A DNA stretch of 64,000 nucleotides, taken from assembly GCF_003260975.1 (NCBI RefSeq), contig NZ_CP030041.1, positions 5,521,501-5,585,500 of the forward strand, written 5' to 3'. Under the pieces are notes generated by a model. It was not told the origin of the DNA and ran no database searches. It worked only from the letters and a program-made list of their open reading frames with translations. The stretch is from Echinicola strongylocentroti. GTDB lineage: Bacteria > Bacteroidota > Bacteroidia > Cytophagales > Cyclobacteriaceae. Numbering within the stretch: the stretch's first letter is position 1; each line of letters starts with the position of its first letter. Positions 54,443 through 61,835 of the stretch are shown here, piece after piece. The translations under genes were made by a program, and so were the position numbers.

Positions 54443-55060
54443 ATGCGAAAATTTTTGTTTGGAGTTTTGATCGGGCTTTTGGCCATTGGTGCCTATCGCT
54501 GGATTGCTGGAGGAATTGAACAGAAAAACACGTTGGAAGAGAGCAGTAGCCTGATCCAGCAAGAGGTAGAAAATGTCAGCAAGCTGATCGTGACAGAGGG
54601 GGATTTTTCCCAAGTGTATAATTATAAGCAGTCAGAAGGTATTTTCGGTAATCTCTGGATCACTGAAAAAAAAGCCCTGGTGGTGGTCAATGCTGATGTG
54701 CAGATCGCCTATGACCTGACCAAAGTGAAATTTCAGATAGATGAGGAAAACAAAACACTATATATTGAAGAGGTTCCTGAAGCTGAGGTGAAAATTTTCC
54801 CGGATTATAAATATTATGATGCCGAAGGCGATTATCTCAACCCTTTTGATGCTGATGATATAAACACGATAAAGTCGAGGGTCAATGCTTCTATTCGCCG
54901 AAAAGTGGACAGTTCTGACCTTGAAAAAAACGCCAATCGCCGTTTGATAGCCGAACTTGCTCGCTTTTATGTCCTTACCAATTCCTTAGGATGGAAACTT
55001 GTCTATGAGGAAAAGGAAGTGTTGAGTGAAGGGGATTTTGAGTTAAAAGAGCTGCACTAA
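54443..55060 (+). CDS. DUF4230 membrane-anchored protein
   Basis: A 205-residue protein with one N-terminal hydrophobic segment (residues 4-24) and a DUF4230 domain: 'SKLIVTEGDFSQVYNYKQSE', 'LWITEKKALVVVNADVQIAY', 'KTLYIEEVPEAEVKIFPDYK'. Function unknown. It ends in a helical C-terminus. Upstream neighbour of the tRNA-Glu pair. Confidence 0.85.
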   Translation: MRKFLFGVLIGLLAIGAYRWIAGGIEQKNTLEESSSLIQQEVENVSKLIVTEGDFSQVYNYKQSEGIFGNLWITEKKALVVVNADVQIAYDLTKVKFQIDEENKTLYIEEVPEAEVKIFPDYKYYDAEGDYLNPFDADDINTIKSRVNASIRRKVDSSDLEKNANRRLIAELARFYVLTNSLGWKLVYEEKEVLSEGDFELKELH

Positions 55061-55199
55061 ATGTGTCGTTGCACTTTCTTAAAGTGGTTTGTCTGATGAC
55101 CCTAATAGCAATGGGAGTGATGTGGGGGTTCTTTTTCGATATTTTTATTACTAATAACCAATAGGTTGGGGTGAAGGAAAGAATATTTTTTGGCTGGGT

Positions 55200-55230
55200 T
55201 TTGTATTGTAAAATTAACCCTCTATATTTG
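55200..55230 (+). promoter_or_regulatory. tRNA-Glu promoter
   Basis: TTTG (55200-55203), 19-base spacer, TATATTTG (55223-55230): textbook Bacteroidetes promoter, 38 bases ahead of the first tRNA. Confidence 0.7.
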
Positions 55231-55268
55231 CATCACCTTACAGAAAGGCAAGGAAATAAAAATAAAAT

Positions 55269-55343
55269 GGTCCGTTCGTCTAGGGGTTAGGACGCATCCC
55301 TTTCACGGATGAAACACGGGTTCGATTCCCGTACGGACTACCA
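55269..55343 (+). tRNA. tRNA-Glu (anticodon TTC), copy 1
   Basis: Cloverleaf: acceptor GGTCCGT / ACGGACT, anticodon stem CATCC / GGATG with loop CTTTCAC giving anticodon TTC, T arm ACGGG-TTCGATT-CCCGT, discriminator A and encoded CCA at 55341-55343. Confidence 0.96.
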
Positions 55344-55369
55344 TTTTAGATTTGCCTTTTTTGTTTTAT

Positions 55370-55441
55370 GGTCCGTTCGTCTAGGGGTTAGGACGCATCC
55401 CTTTCACGGATGAAACACGGGTTCGATTCCCGTACGGACTA
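55370..55441 (+). tRNA. tRNA-Glu (anticodon TTC), copy 2
   Basis: Same 72-base body as copy 1, with no difference seen, 26 bases downstream; after the discriminator A the sequence is CTG, so the CCA end is not encoded and must be added enzymatically. Shares promoter and terminator with copy 1. Confidence 0.96.
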
Positions 55442-55528
55442 CTGACAAAGTGATGTTTTCATCATTTCTGATTGCTTATAGCATGATGAATTTTTGTTTT
55501 ATGGTTGTTAGTGGTTAAAGTGAATGGA

Positions 55529-55560
55529 AAAGCCTCGTTACAATGTACGAGGCTTTTTTT
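55529..55560 (+). terminator. Terminator of the tRNA-Glu transcript
   Basis: AGCCTCGT / ACGAGGCT with an 8-base loop, followed by seven T. Confidence 0.8.
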
Positions 55561-56003
55561 ATGTTCCCAAATTTATTTGTGCCAATCCCGGATCAAGCGG
55601 AAACGTAGGGGGGAGCTGATGGAACGCTGATGACGCAGATAACTATGATTGGCGCTGATTTTTTTTAAAACTGTAAAAGCCAATTTGTATAAATAGCGCT
55701 TTATTCCAATAATCAATTGGGCGAAGCAGTTTTAAGAAAGTGCGTCGAAAATCCCTCCAGACAGATGGCTTGATCTTGATCCCACTTTCCCTATGGTGCC
55801 CTCATATGCGCCTAAACCCAAGTAGTCCCTCAACTTTTCTCTTGACCCAACGTACTGTTCAAGTGGATTTTGAAATGGCAATTGCTGGTCACAACTTATT
55901 CCAACCACTGATCTAAGAATTGATGAATTGTTTGTGGATATATCCTTAAATTTTGGCTTTCATTTTAAGAATATTAAAATTTTCTAAAAAAGCCCTATTA
56001 TAA
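55561..56003. other. Gene-free region with a reversed family-2 repeat
   Basis: 55592-55740 is a partial family-2 element (see entry). The remaining ~260 bases up to the S9 peptidase contain no ORF. Confidence 0.5.
55592..55740 (-). repeat. Repeat family 2, shortened copy (reverse)
   Basis: 'GGATCAAGCGGAAACG', 'AACGCTGATGACGCAGATAA', 'GATTGGCGCTGATTTTTTTT' and 'CCAATAATCAATTGGGCGAA' match both ends of the family-2 element; the middle palindromic part is missing. Confidence 0.7.
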
Positions 56004-58835
56004 ATGAATAGATTAAGAGTTGTATTGTTGCTGCTGCTGATAAATGTAGGAGCATACGCCCAACAGAAAAGCCCCCTTAAACATGAAGATTATGACCGAT
56101 GGGAATCGATATCCTCTACCAGCGTCAGCCCTGATGGCAGGTGGGTAGGTTTTGAAATCAACCCACAAGATGGTGACGGTCGCTTAAAGGTCTCCCGTCA
56201 TGATGGTGCGGGTGCCGATTTTTCGATTGCAAGGGGCGATCACTATGCTTTTTCCCATGACAGCCATTGGGTTGTAGGAAAGATCCTTCCCGAAAAGGAT
56301 ACTGTCCGCATGCTCAAACTAAAGGAGAAAAAGGACAAGGACATGCCAAAAGACAGCCTGTTTATTCTTTCTCTAGATGATGGAGACTTGGAAAAGCTCT
56401 CACGTGTAAAATCCTATAAAGTCCCCGAAAAAGAAGGTAACTGGCTTGCAGTGCATTTTGAAAAGGAGGAAAAGGAGGAAGAGAAAAATGAGGAAGTAGA
56501 AAAAGACAGCACAGATATGGAGGCGTCCAAAAAGAAAGAACAGCCCAAAACGGATGGGACGCTTTTGCAAGTGAGAAATTTCGATGGTTCCATTACCTAT
56601 GAAATCCAGCGGGTGGCCCAATACGGTTTTTCCGAAAAGGGCGAGTACCTCTATTTCGTCCAATCGGAAGAAGACACTTTGGACAATGCGGCAATCGGTC
56701 TGCTGGAATTGGAAGCAGGGAAGCGAACCGTTGTTGACACGGGAATGACCAAGTACACAGATGTGGCTATTTCGAAAGATCTTAAACATTTCGCCTATTT
56801 GGCTTCTGATGATTCCGCAAAGGCAGAGAAGCCCTATTACCAATTGTTTTTGCACAGGATCGGTAAGGAAGGCAGTGAGCCAATTGTTACCAAAGATACG
56901 GAAGGGCTTTTGGCAGAAGGTAAAGTAGCTAAAAGTGGCCACTTGAAGTTTTCGGAAAATGGAAACAGGTTGTTTTTCGGTGTCAATGAAGATTACAAGA
57001 CCTACGCTTACGAAGATGATACGACCATTCTCGATGAGGAGCGTGTATCGCTTGATATCTGGAGCTGGAAGGATGATGAAATCCAGCCGATGCAATTGGA
57101 AGATAAGGAAAAAGAAGCCAATAAATCGTTTCTGGCCGTATATGACCTTAAGGACAATACAGTCGTGCAGCTTGGTGATCGAGCGGTGGACAAGGTCAAT
57201 CTAGACAAAGACGCCAAATATGATGTAGTCATCGCTACAGATGACAGTCCTTATCGGATCAACTACAGTTGGGACATCCAGATCGGTAGGGATATTTACT
57301 TGATCGATGTGGAGACCGGTGATAAAAAAAGGATCGTCAAAAATGCCAAAGGTTATCCGAGCCTTTCTCCTGCGGCGATGTATGTGAATTGGTACAGTTA
57401 TCCAGATAGTGCTTGGTTGGCGTATGACATTGCACAAGAGAAAACCATTAACCTGACAGCAGGTATTGAAGATGATTTCTATGATCAGCTCCACGACAGT
57501 CCCAGCATGCCACGATCCTATGGAGCGGCCGGGTGGACTGAGGATGACAAGTCGTTTATCGTTTACTCCCGCTACGATATTTGGAAAATAGACCCAAGTG
57601 GCAAAAAAGCTCCCGTAAACATCACCAAAGGATCCGGAAGCGCACAACAGACCAGCTTCCGAAGGGAAGTGCTGGATAGGGAAGAGGAATTTATTGATCC
57701 CAAGGCTCCATTGATCTTGTATGCGTTCAATGAGCGAAACAAGAAGAGCGGGTACTATAAAGGAGACATTAACGGGGACAAAATTCCTGAAGAATTGGTG
57801 TTTACCGATCATCGCTATTATGGCTTGGAGAAAGCCAAGGAGGCTGATGAAGTCATCGTGAGAAGATCCACTTTTCAGGAATATCCGGACGTTTATGCTT
57901 CGGATTTAAATATGGACAACCTGAAGCAGCTTTCTCATGCCAACCCTCAACAAAAGGAAATCAACTGGGGGACAGTGGAGCTGACTGAGTACATGACACT
58001 GAAAGGAGACAGCTTGCAGGGAATGATCTACAAACCGGAGGACTTTGACCCAAATAAAAAATATCCTTTGATGGTATATTTTTATGAACGAAGGTCTGAC
58101 AGTTTTCACAATTATATCAGTCCGGCCCCAAGTGCTTCGATAATTAACATTTCCTACTTTGTGAGCAATGGCTACGTGGTTTTCGTGCCGGACATCAAAT
58201 ACGATATCGGCCATCCCGGTAAGAGTGCCTATGACTGTGTGGTGCCAGGAGTGATGTCCGTAGTGGAAAAAGGCTATGTGGATACTGACAATATGGCCAT
58301 CCAAGGACAAAGCTGGGGAGGCTACCAAGTGGCTTACCTCATCACGCAGACGGACATGTTCAAGGCAGCAGGTGCCGGAGCTCCAGTGGCCAATATGACT
58401 TCTGCATATGGAGGAATTCGCTGGGGATCTGGCATGAGCAGGATGTTTCAGTACGAACAGACCCAGTCCAGGATAGGAGGGACGCTCTGGGAAAAGCCGA
58501 TGGAATACATCGAAAATTCCCCGTTGTTCTATGCCGATCAGGTCAATACCCCAGTGCTGATCATGCACAATGACAAGGATGGGGCCGTACCATGGTACCA
58601 GGGCATAGAGTTTTTCATGTCCCTGAAGCGGAACAGGACACCTGCTTGGCTGTTGGTTTATAATGGTGAAGACCACAACCTTCGCAAAAGGAAAAATAGA
58701 AAGGACTTGTCCATCCGTCTAAGCCAGTTCTTTGACCACTATCTCAAGGGAGCCCCTGCGCCGCTATGGATGACAGAAGGACTGCCCGCAGTGGAAAAAG
58801 GACGTACACTGAAATACGAGCTATCAGAGGAATAA
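56004..58835 (+). CDS. S9-family exported peptidase (prolyl oligopeptidase / DPP-like)
   Basis: A 943-residue exported serine peptidase (signal peptide ending AYA-Q, about residue 20). The N-terminal two thirds is a beta-propeller with a highly acidic/basic insert (about 155-190, rich in Glu/Lys). The C-terminal alpha/beta-hydrolase carries Ser770 in GQSWGGYQ, Asp859 in HNDKDGAVPW and His891 in NGEDHN, the complete triad. It likely releases peptides from the N-terminus of secreted proteins. The stop codon is the first base group of a 244-bp sequence duplicated 0.9 kb downstream. Confidence 0.92.
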   Translation: MNRLRVVLLLLLINVGAYAQQKSPLKHEDYDRWESISSTSVSPDGRWVGFEINPQDGDGRLKVSRHDGAGADFSIARGDHYAFSHDSHWVVGKILPEKDTVRMLKLKEKKDKDMPKDSLFILSLDDGDLEKLSRVKSYKVPEKEGNWLAVHFEKEEKEEEKNEEVEKDSTDMEASKKKEQPKTDGTLLQVRNFDGSITYEIQRVAQYGFSEKGEYLYFVQSEEDTLDNAAIGLLELEAGKRTVVDTGMTKYTDVAISKDLKHFAYLASDDSAKAEKPYYQLFLHRIGKEGSEPIVTKDTEGLLAEGKVAKSGHLKFSENGNRLFFGVNEDYKTYAYEDDTTILDEERVSLDIWSWKDDEIQPMQLEDKEKEANKSFLAVYDLKDNTVVQLGDRAVDKVNLDKDAKYDVVIATDDSPYRINYSWDIQIGRDIYLIDVETGDKKRIVKNAKGYPSLSPAAMYVNWYSYPDSAWLAYDIAQEKTINLTAGIEDDFYDQLHDSPSMPRSYGAAGWTEDDKSFIVYSRYDIWKIDPSGKKAPVNITKGSGSAQQTSFRREVLDREEEFIDPKAPLILYAFNERNKKSGYYKGDINGDKIPEELVFTDHRYYGLEKAKEADEVIVRRSTFQEYPDVYASDLNMDNLKQLSHANPQQKEINWGTVELTEYMTLKGDSLQGMIYKPEDFDPNKKYPLMVYFYERRSDSFHNYISPAPSASIINISYFVSNGYVVFVPDIKYDIGHPGKSAYDCVVPGVMSVVEKGYVDTDNMAIQGQSWGGYQVAYLITQTDMFKAAGAGAPVANMTSAYGGIRWGSGMSRMFQYEQTQSRIGGTLWEKPMEYIENSPLFYADQVNTPVLIMHNDKDGAVPWYQGIEFFMSLKRNRTPAWLLVYNGEDHNLRKRKNRKDLSIRLSQFFDHYLKGAPAPLWMTEGLPAVEKGRTLKYELSEE

Positions 58836-59074
58836 CATGCTCTTGGCCTGTGAAACTTTAAAGAGAGCCATTGATACATAGATGATCAGCAAAGCCATCC
58901 ATGTATCAATGGCTTTTTTTCTTACTGGTGAAAATGTCATTTTTTATTTCACCGTTACTTAAAATTGGTATTTTGATATTAAATTGTGATTTTTAATTAG
59001 TATATGTTTTAATATTTTGATTTTTTCCTGTTTATTAAAAAAATGAATTGTTGCAAACAGTTTTTTTATTCTCA
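58831..59074 (+). repeat. 244-bp direct repeat, copy R1 (S9 stop and terminator region)
   Basis: From AATAACATGCTCTTGG to TTTTTTTATTCTCA. Copy R2 (59767-60009) has the same order and over 85% identical bases by eye; the left 150 bases are nearly identical, the AT-rich right part has indels. R1 includes the S9 stop codon, R2 begins just behind the lipoprotein gene stop. Confidence 0.85.
58866..58920 (+). terminator. S9 peptidase terminator (in R1)
   Basis: AGCCATTGATACAT (58866-58879) pairs with ATGTATCAATGGCT (58901-58914), inner GATG/CATC stem, then T7. Confidence 0.85.
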
Positions 59075-59319
59075 TAAATAATAGCAATCCTGATTCAGGA
59101 ACAGCTGTTGACATAAGTAGGATAAATGGGAGAAAAATGGCATCAACTGGAACAACTAATTTAGTAATTGAATTACAAGAAGCCATGGATAGGTTTCCAA
59201 ACGTTCGAGAAAATTTCGGTCCTAATTTTAAGCACAAATATTCAAAAGAGAATGATTCTTGGAATTATAAGCATCCCGTAGGTGGTCATTCAGATCACAT
59301 TCATTTCTCAGTAAGATAG
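59047..59319 (+). pseudogene. Headless toxin tail with LAS-peptidase-like motifs
   Basis: An open frame without a credible start for a full protein; after the repeat junction it reads 'SNPDSGTAVDISRING' and ends 'HPVGGHSDHIHFSVR'. The VDISRING segment and terminal HIHF resemble the zinc/active-site pieces (D and HxH) of LAS-type peptidases used as C-terminal tips of polymorphic toxins. ATG 59137 could start a 60-residue product. The sequence begins directly at the edge of repeat R1, so its N-terminal delivery part was lost. A lipoprotein gene follows after seven bases, as expected for an immunity gene. Confidence 0.5.
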
Positions 59320-59326
59320 AAATATA

Positions 59327-59764
59327 ATGAAATTATTTATTGTTATTATTTTGACAAGCGCATGTCTGTTAAGCTGCAAAGCACAATCTTCCGTAGTTCA
59401 GAATATTTCTGATGAATTAACCTTGAATTATGTCCTGTCCAATATCGATAAGGTGGATTACTCCTTTTATGGTCTCTATGAGCGTAGTTTCTTTGTAAGT
59501 GTCTATACTATTTTTGATACGAAGGCTACACCAGAAGGCTCTTTTGAAGGCCATGATAATGTCCTTTCCAGTATTTTGGTATCGGTAAAGCCTGATGGAG
59601 ATTATTATACCGAAAGCGATCTCTATAAAATAGAAGGCTTGTTAGATCCTAAGGTGCTGGGCATTGCGGAAACTGCCTTTCCAGAATTTGAGCTATCGGT
59701 AGAGCATGGAGGGGCTGACGAAAGGAAAGTGGTAAAGTATAAGCTTCAATTCAAAGAGAATTGA
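59327..59764 (+). CDS. Small lipoprotein, candidate immunity protein
   Basis: A 145-residue exported lipoprotein (LLSC, Cys17) with an acidic, beta-rich mature domain; no family recognised. It starts seven bases behind a headless peptidase-like toxin tail and stops just where a 244-bp repeat begins. A periplasm-facing immunity protein would match a cell-wall-targeting peptidase toxin. This assignment rests on position only. Confidence 0.6.
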   Translation: MKLFIVIILTSACLLSCKAQSSVVQNISDELTLNYVLSNIDKVDYSFYGLYERSFFVSVYTIFDTKATPEGSFEGHDNVLSSILVSVKPDGDYYTESDLYKIEGLLDPKVLGIAETAFPEFELSVEHGGADERKVVKYKLQFKEN

Positions 59765-59766
59765 GT

Positions 59767-60009
59767 AATAACATGCTCTTGGCTTGTGAAACTTTAAAGC
59801 GAGCCATTGATACATAGATGATCAGCAAAGTCATCCATGTATCAATGGCTTTTTTTCTTACTGGTGAAAATGTCATTTTTTATTTCACTGTTACTTAAAA
59901 TTGGTATTTTTGGTATTAAGTCTTTATTTTTTACAATTTACATTTTAATATTTTGATAATTTATTTTTATTAAATAATAAATTGTTTGCAAGCAGTTTTT
60001 TATTCTCAC
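59767..60009 (+). repeat. 244-bp direct repeat, copy R2
   Basis: Second copy of the S9 terminator region with its own intact hairpin. It ends TTTTTTATTCTCA at the point where a second toxin tail begins, at the same relative place as in R1. Confidence 0.85.
59802..59857 (+). terminator. Terminator in R2
   Basis: AGCCATTGATACAT (59802-59815) with ATGTATCAATGGCT (59837-59850) and T7, serving the candidate immunity lipoprotein. Confidence 0.8.
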
Positions 60010-60142
60010 AATTGTCAGACCCTTTACTAATAATCAAACTGTTAGAAATTGGCTTAACGGTCAAACTTACCAACAACAAATTGAGTTTGGATTGGATATT
60101 TTATATAAAGCAAAAAACGGATTACCATTACATGAAACATGA
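59981..60142 (+). pseudogene. Headless toxin C-terminal tail A
   Basis: Reads from the R2 edge without a start codon: 'IVRPFTNNQTVRNWLNGQTY' then 'QQQIEFGLDILYKAK', stop at 60140-60142. It shares the pattern W..G.(T/S)(Y/F)Q.Q(I/M)E(F/W)GL.I with tail B at 60.5 kb. Its stop overlaps the start of the first DUF2019-like gene by 11 bases, as toxin and immunity genes commonly do. Too short to be active as it stands. Confidence 0.5.
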
Positions 60143-60479
60143 TATTTTAGAAAAATATATTGCGGCTGCTCAACAATATGAGTCGGGCACACTAATTGGT
60201 AACAGAAATCAGACTAATAAAGCTTATAAGAAGTTAAATGCTTTTTTTAAAGAGCTAAAAGCCAGTAACCAATTAGATAAGTTATTGGTTCTTACGGGAC
60301 ATGAAAACTGTGGGGTGAAAATGTGGGCAGCAACTCATATTCTGCCCGTAAACGAAGAAACCGGACTAAGAGTTCTTGACGAATTAGCATCAAACCTCCA
60401 AGGCGGTCTCTTTGGGTTTGATGCTAAGATGACAATTCAGGAATGGAAGAAAGGAAATCTCACCTATTTAACTGAATAG
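60132..60479 (+). CDS. DUF2019-like candidate immunity protein 1
   Basis: A 115-residue all-helical soluble protein starting at ATG 60132 (MKHDILEKY); the longer upstream frame only reads through the toxin tail in another frame. 'NKAYKKLNAFFKELKASNQL', 'NCGVKMWAATHILPV' and the end 'IQEWKKGNLTYL' follow the DUF2019 pattern of HEAT-like immunity proteins. It is a paralogue of the next gene but one (60681-61043), sharing 'FKEL', 'AA..' and 'WKKG..T' at the same places. Neighbouring toxin tails support an immunity role. Confidence 0.7.
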   Translation: MKHDILEKYIAAAQQYESGTLIGNRNQTNKAYKKLNAFFKELKASNQLDKLLVLTGHENCGVKMWAATHILPVNEETGLRVLDELASNLQGGLFGFDAKMTIQEWKKGNLTYLTE

Positions 60480-60498
60480 GCAACAAAGACAATGAAAT

Positions 60499-60678
60499 GT
60501 GATAATAGAGGGGGGCTTTAGCGGTTCGTGGCATACGAGAATTACCTCCTTTTATAATTCAAAATGCCCAATGGGAATTGTCAATACAGGTGACAAAACT
60601 TTTGGGCAATGGGTAGCAGGAAAAAGCTTCCAGAAACAAATGGAATGGGGGTTGAAAATTATGCAACAAATGAAATAA
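60499..60678 (+). pseudogene. Headless toxin C-terminal tail B
   Basis: A 59-codon open stretch (GTG 60499 possible) reading 'EGGFSGSWHTRITSFYNSK', 'CPMGIVNTGDKTFGQWVAG', 'KSFQKQMEWGLKIMQQMK'. It ends two bases ahead of the second DUF2019-like gene. Its last ~35 residues align with tail A. It looks like the tip of a larger polymorphic toxin left without its delivery part. Confidence 0.5.
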
Positions 60679-60680
60679 AC

Positions 60681-61043
60681 ATGGTGATTAAACAAAAATT
60701 AAGTGATTCTGAAGAAATCCTTATAAAAAGATTCATAGATACAATCGTAGAAAGGGAGAAGTATGTAAATGTTAACCCTAAAAGGGCTAATAAGCTTTTT
60801 GATGAAATACATTCTATTTTCAAGGAGCTGAGAAAAAAAAAACAACTTAAAAGATTGGAACCTTTAATGGAGCATAATAATAACTCAGTGGTTAATTTTG
60901 CCGCTAAATATTATCTCATTGTTGACGAAAAAAAGGCAATAAATAAACTGAAAGAACTAGCGAAATCTGGCGGAATGATTGCTTTTGAGATTAACATTTT
61001 GATTGATCAGTGGAAGAAGGGAGAAGTAACATTCAATTATTGA
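60681..61043 (+). CDS. DUF2019-like candidate immunity protein 2
   Basis: A 120-residue helical protein from ATG 60681 (MVIKQKL); the frame upstream of this overlaps toxin tail B and is not part of the gene. 'NKLFDEIHSIFKELRKKKQL', 'SVVNFAAKYYLIVD' and 'LIDQWKKGEVTFNY' align with the protein from 60132. AT-rich compared with the S9 and uxa genes. The next gene starts one base after its stop. Confidence 0.7.
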   Translation: MVIKQKLSDSEEILIKRFIDTIVEREKYVNVNPKRANKLFDEIHSIFKELRKKKQLKRLEPLMEHNNNSVVNFAAKYYLIVDEKKAINKLKELAKSGGMIAFEINILIDQWKKGEVTFNY

Positions 61044-61044
61044 T

Positions 61045-61392
61045 ATGAAACTATCAGAAAAAAACAGGAGAATACTTCTCGATTATTTGAACGGACAAAT
61101 AGACGATTATTCCAGACAGCAGACGGAATCTTTCCTTTCGTCCATTTCAGCAGTAAAACCCTATGGGGAAGCCGAGATCAAGGCCTATCAGGCAATGCAG
61201 GAAAATGTGGAGGGCAGTAGGCTTTTATTGGAAAGGCTTCTGCAACTAAATGCAAGAGAATTGTTCTTTGATTTTTTTTGCATTATTGACGGTGTGGGAG
61301 ACCCAGAAGATAAAGACTGGAGTGGTGTTCTTCTGATGGACAAGCCGGATGATTTCGACGAACATGTAGAATTCCTACATGATGAATTTTGA
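61045..61392 (+). CDS. Acidic small protein, candidate immunity protein 3
   Basis: A 115-residue soluble acidic protein; no family recognised. N-terminal helices ('NRRILLDYLNGQIDDYSRQQ') are followed by 'LFFDFFCIIDGVGDPED' and a very acidic end ('DDFDEHVEFLHDEF'), a composition common in immunity proteins that neutralise basic nuclease toxins. It is coupled to the DUF2019-like gene upstream (one base gap). Confidence 0.6.
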   Translation: MKLSEKNRRILLDYLNGQIDDYSRQQTESFLSSISAVKPYGEAEIKAYQAMQENVEGSRLLLERLLQLNARELFFDFFCIIDGVGDPEDKDWSGVLLMDKPDDFDEHVEFLHDEF

Positions 61393-61542
61393 TTTGCTTA
61401 TCCATGAAATGAGTTCAATATCAGATATTATGATTATACGTTTTTATGCCAGTAGGCGAATAAATATAAAGTGATAGTTAGTGTCATTGGTTTCATGATA
61501 CGGATAAATGGTAGTTACTTGTGTCAGGACAAAAAGTTTTGA

Positions 61543-61767
61543 CGCTATGAACATACTAAAATTTATGAACGTTTCCCCGATGAAGACAGCTGTGCGGTCT
61601 ATTTGCGTGAACGGCGTGAACAGAAGGGTTATATCCCGTTTATTAATTTATATGGGGATGTATCTTCGATCAAAAAGGAGCTTGAAGACGGGATAGAAAC
61701 TGTTGTTTTCTTAATCAAAAAAAGGAAGCCAATTTTGGCTTCCTTTTTCTTTCTAAATCAATATTAG
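61543..61767 (+). pseudogene. Gene remnant, probably last immunity-like gene of the array
   Basis: An open frame of 74 codons without ATG at its start, reading 'YEHTKIYERFPDEDSCAVYL', 'REQKGYIPFINLYGDVSSIK' with normal protein character up to about residue 58, then running into the terminator. A stop directly precedes it, so the 5' part is lost or frameshifted. Confidence 0.35.
61717..61750. terminator. Bidirectional terminator
   Basis: AAAGGAAGCCAA / TTGGCTTCCTTT with loop TT, A run before and T run after. Confidence 0.75.
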
Positions 61768-61780
61768 AGGTTTATCAATT

Positions 61781-61835
61781 ATCCCGATTTATGCATTAGG
61801 AATCGTCATAGATAAGCTAATGCATATTCTGGGAT
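61781..61835 (+). repeat. Internally deleted MITE (55 bp)
   Basis: Left end ATCCCGATTTATGCATTAGG and right end AGCTAATGCATATTCTGGGAT of the 177-bp element, joined by only ATCGTCATAGATA. The last base lies in the uxaB stop codon. Confidence 0.75.

Larger units (their letters stand above)
61393..61780. other. End of the cassette array: gene remnant and terminator
   Basis: Contains the remnant at 61543-61767 and a bidirectional terminator; the rest (61393-61540) shows no coding sequence. Confidence 0.45.

Noticed and set aside
59982..60131. N-terminal extension of the first DUF2019-like gene
   Set aside because: The extension covers the toxin tail in a different frame; the family begins at ATG 60132.
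60609..60680. N-terminal extension of the second DUF2019-like gene
   Set aside because: It overlaps the end of toxin tail B; alignment with the paralogue starts after ATG 60681.
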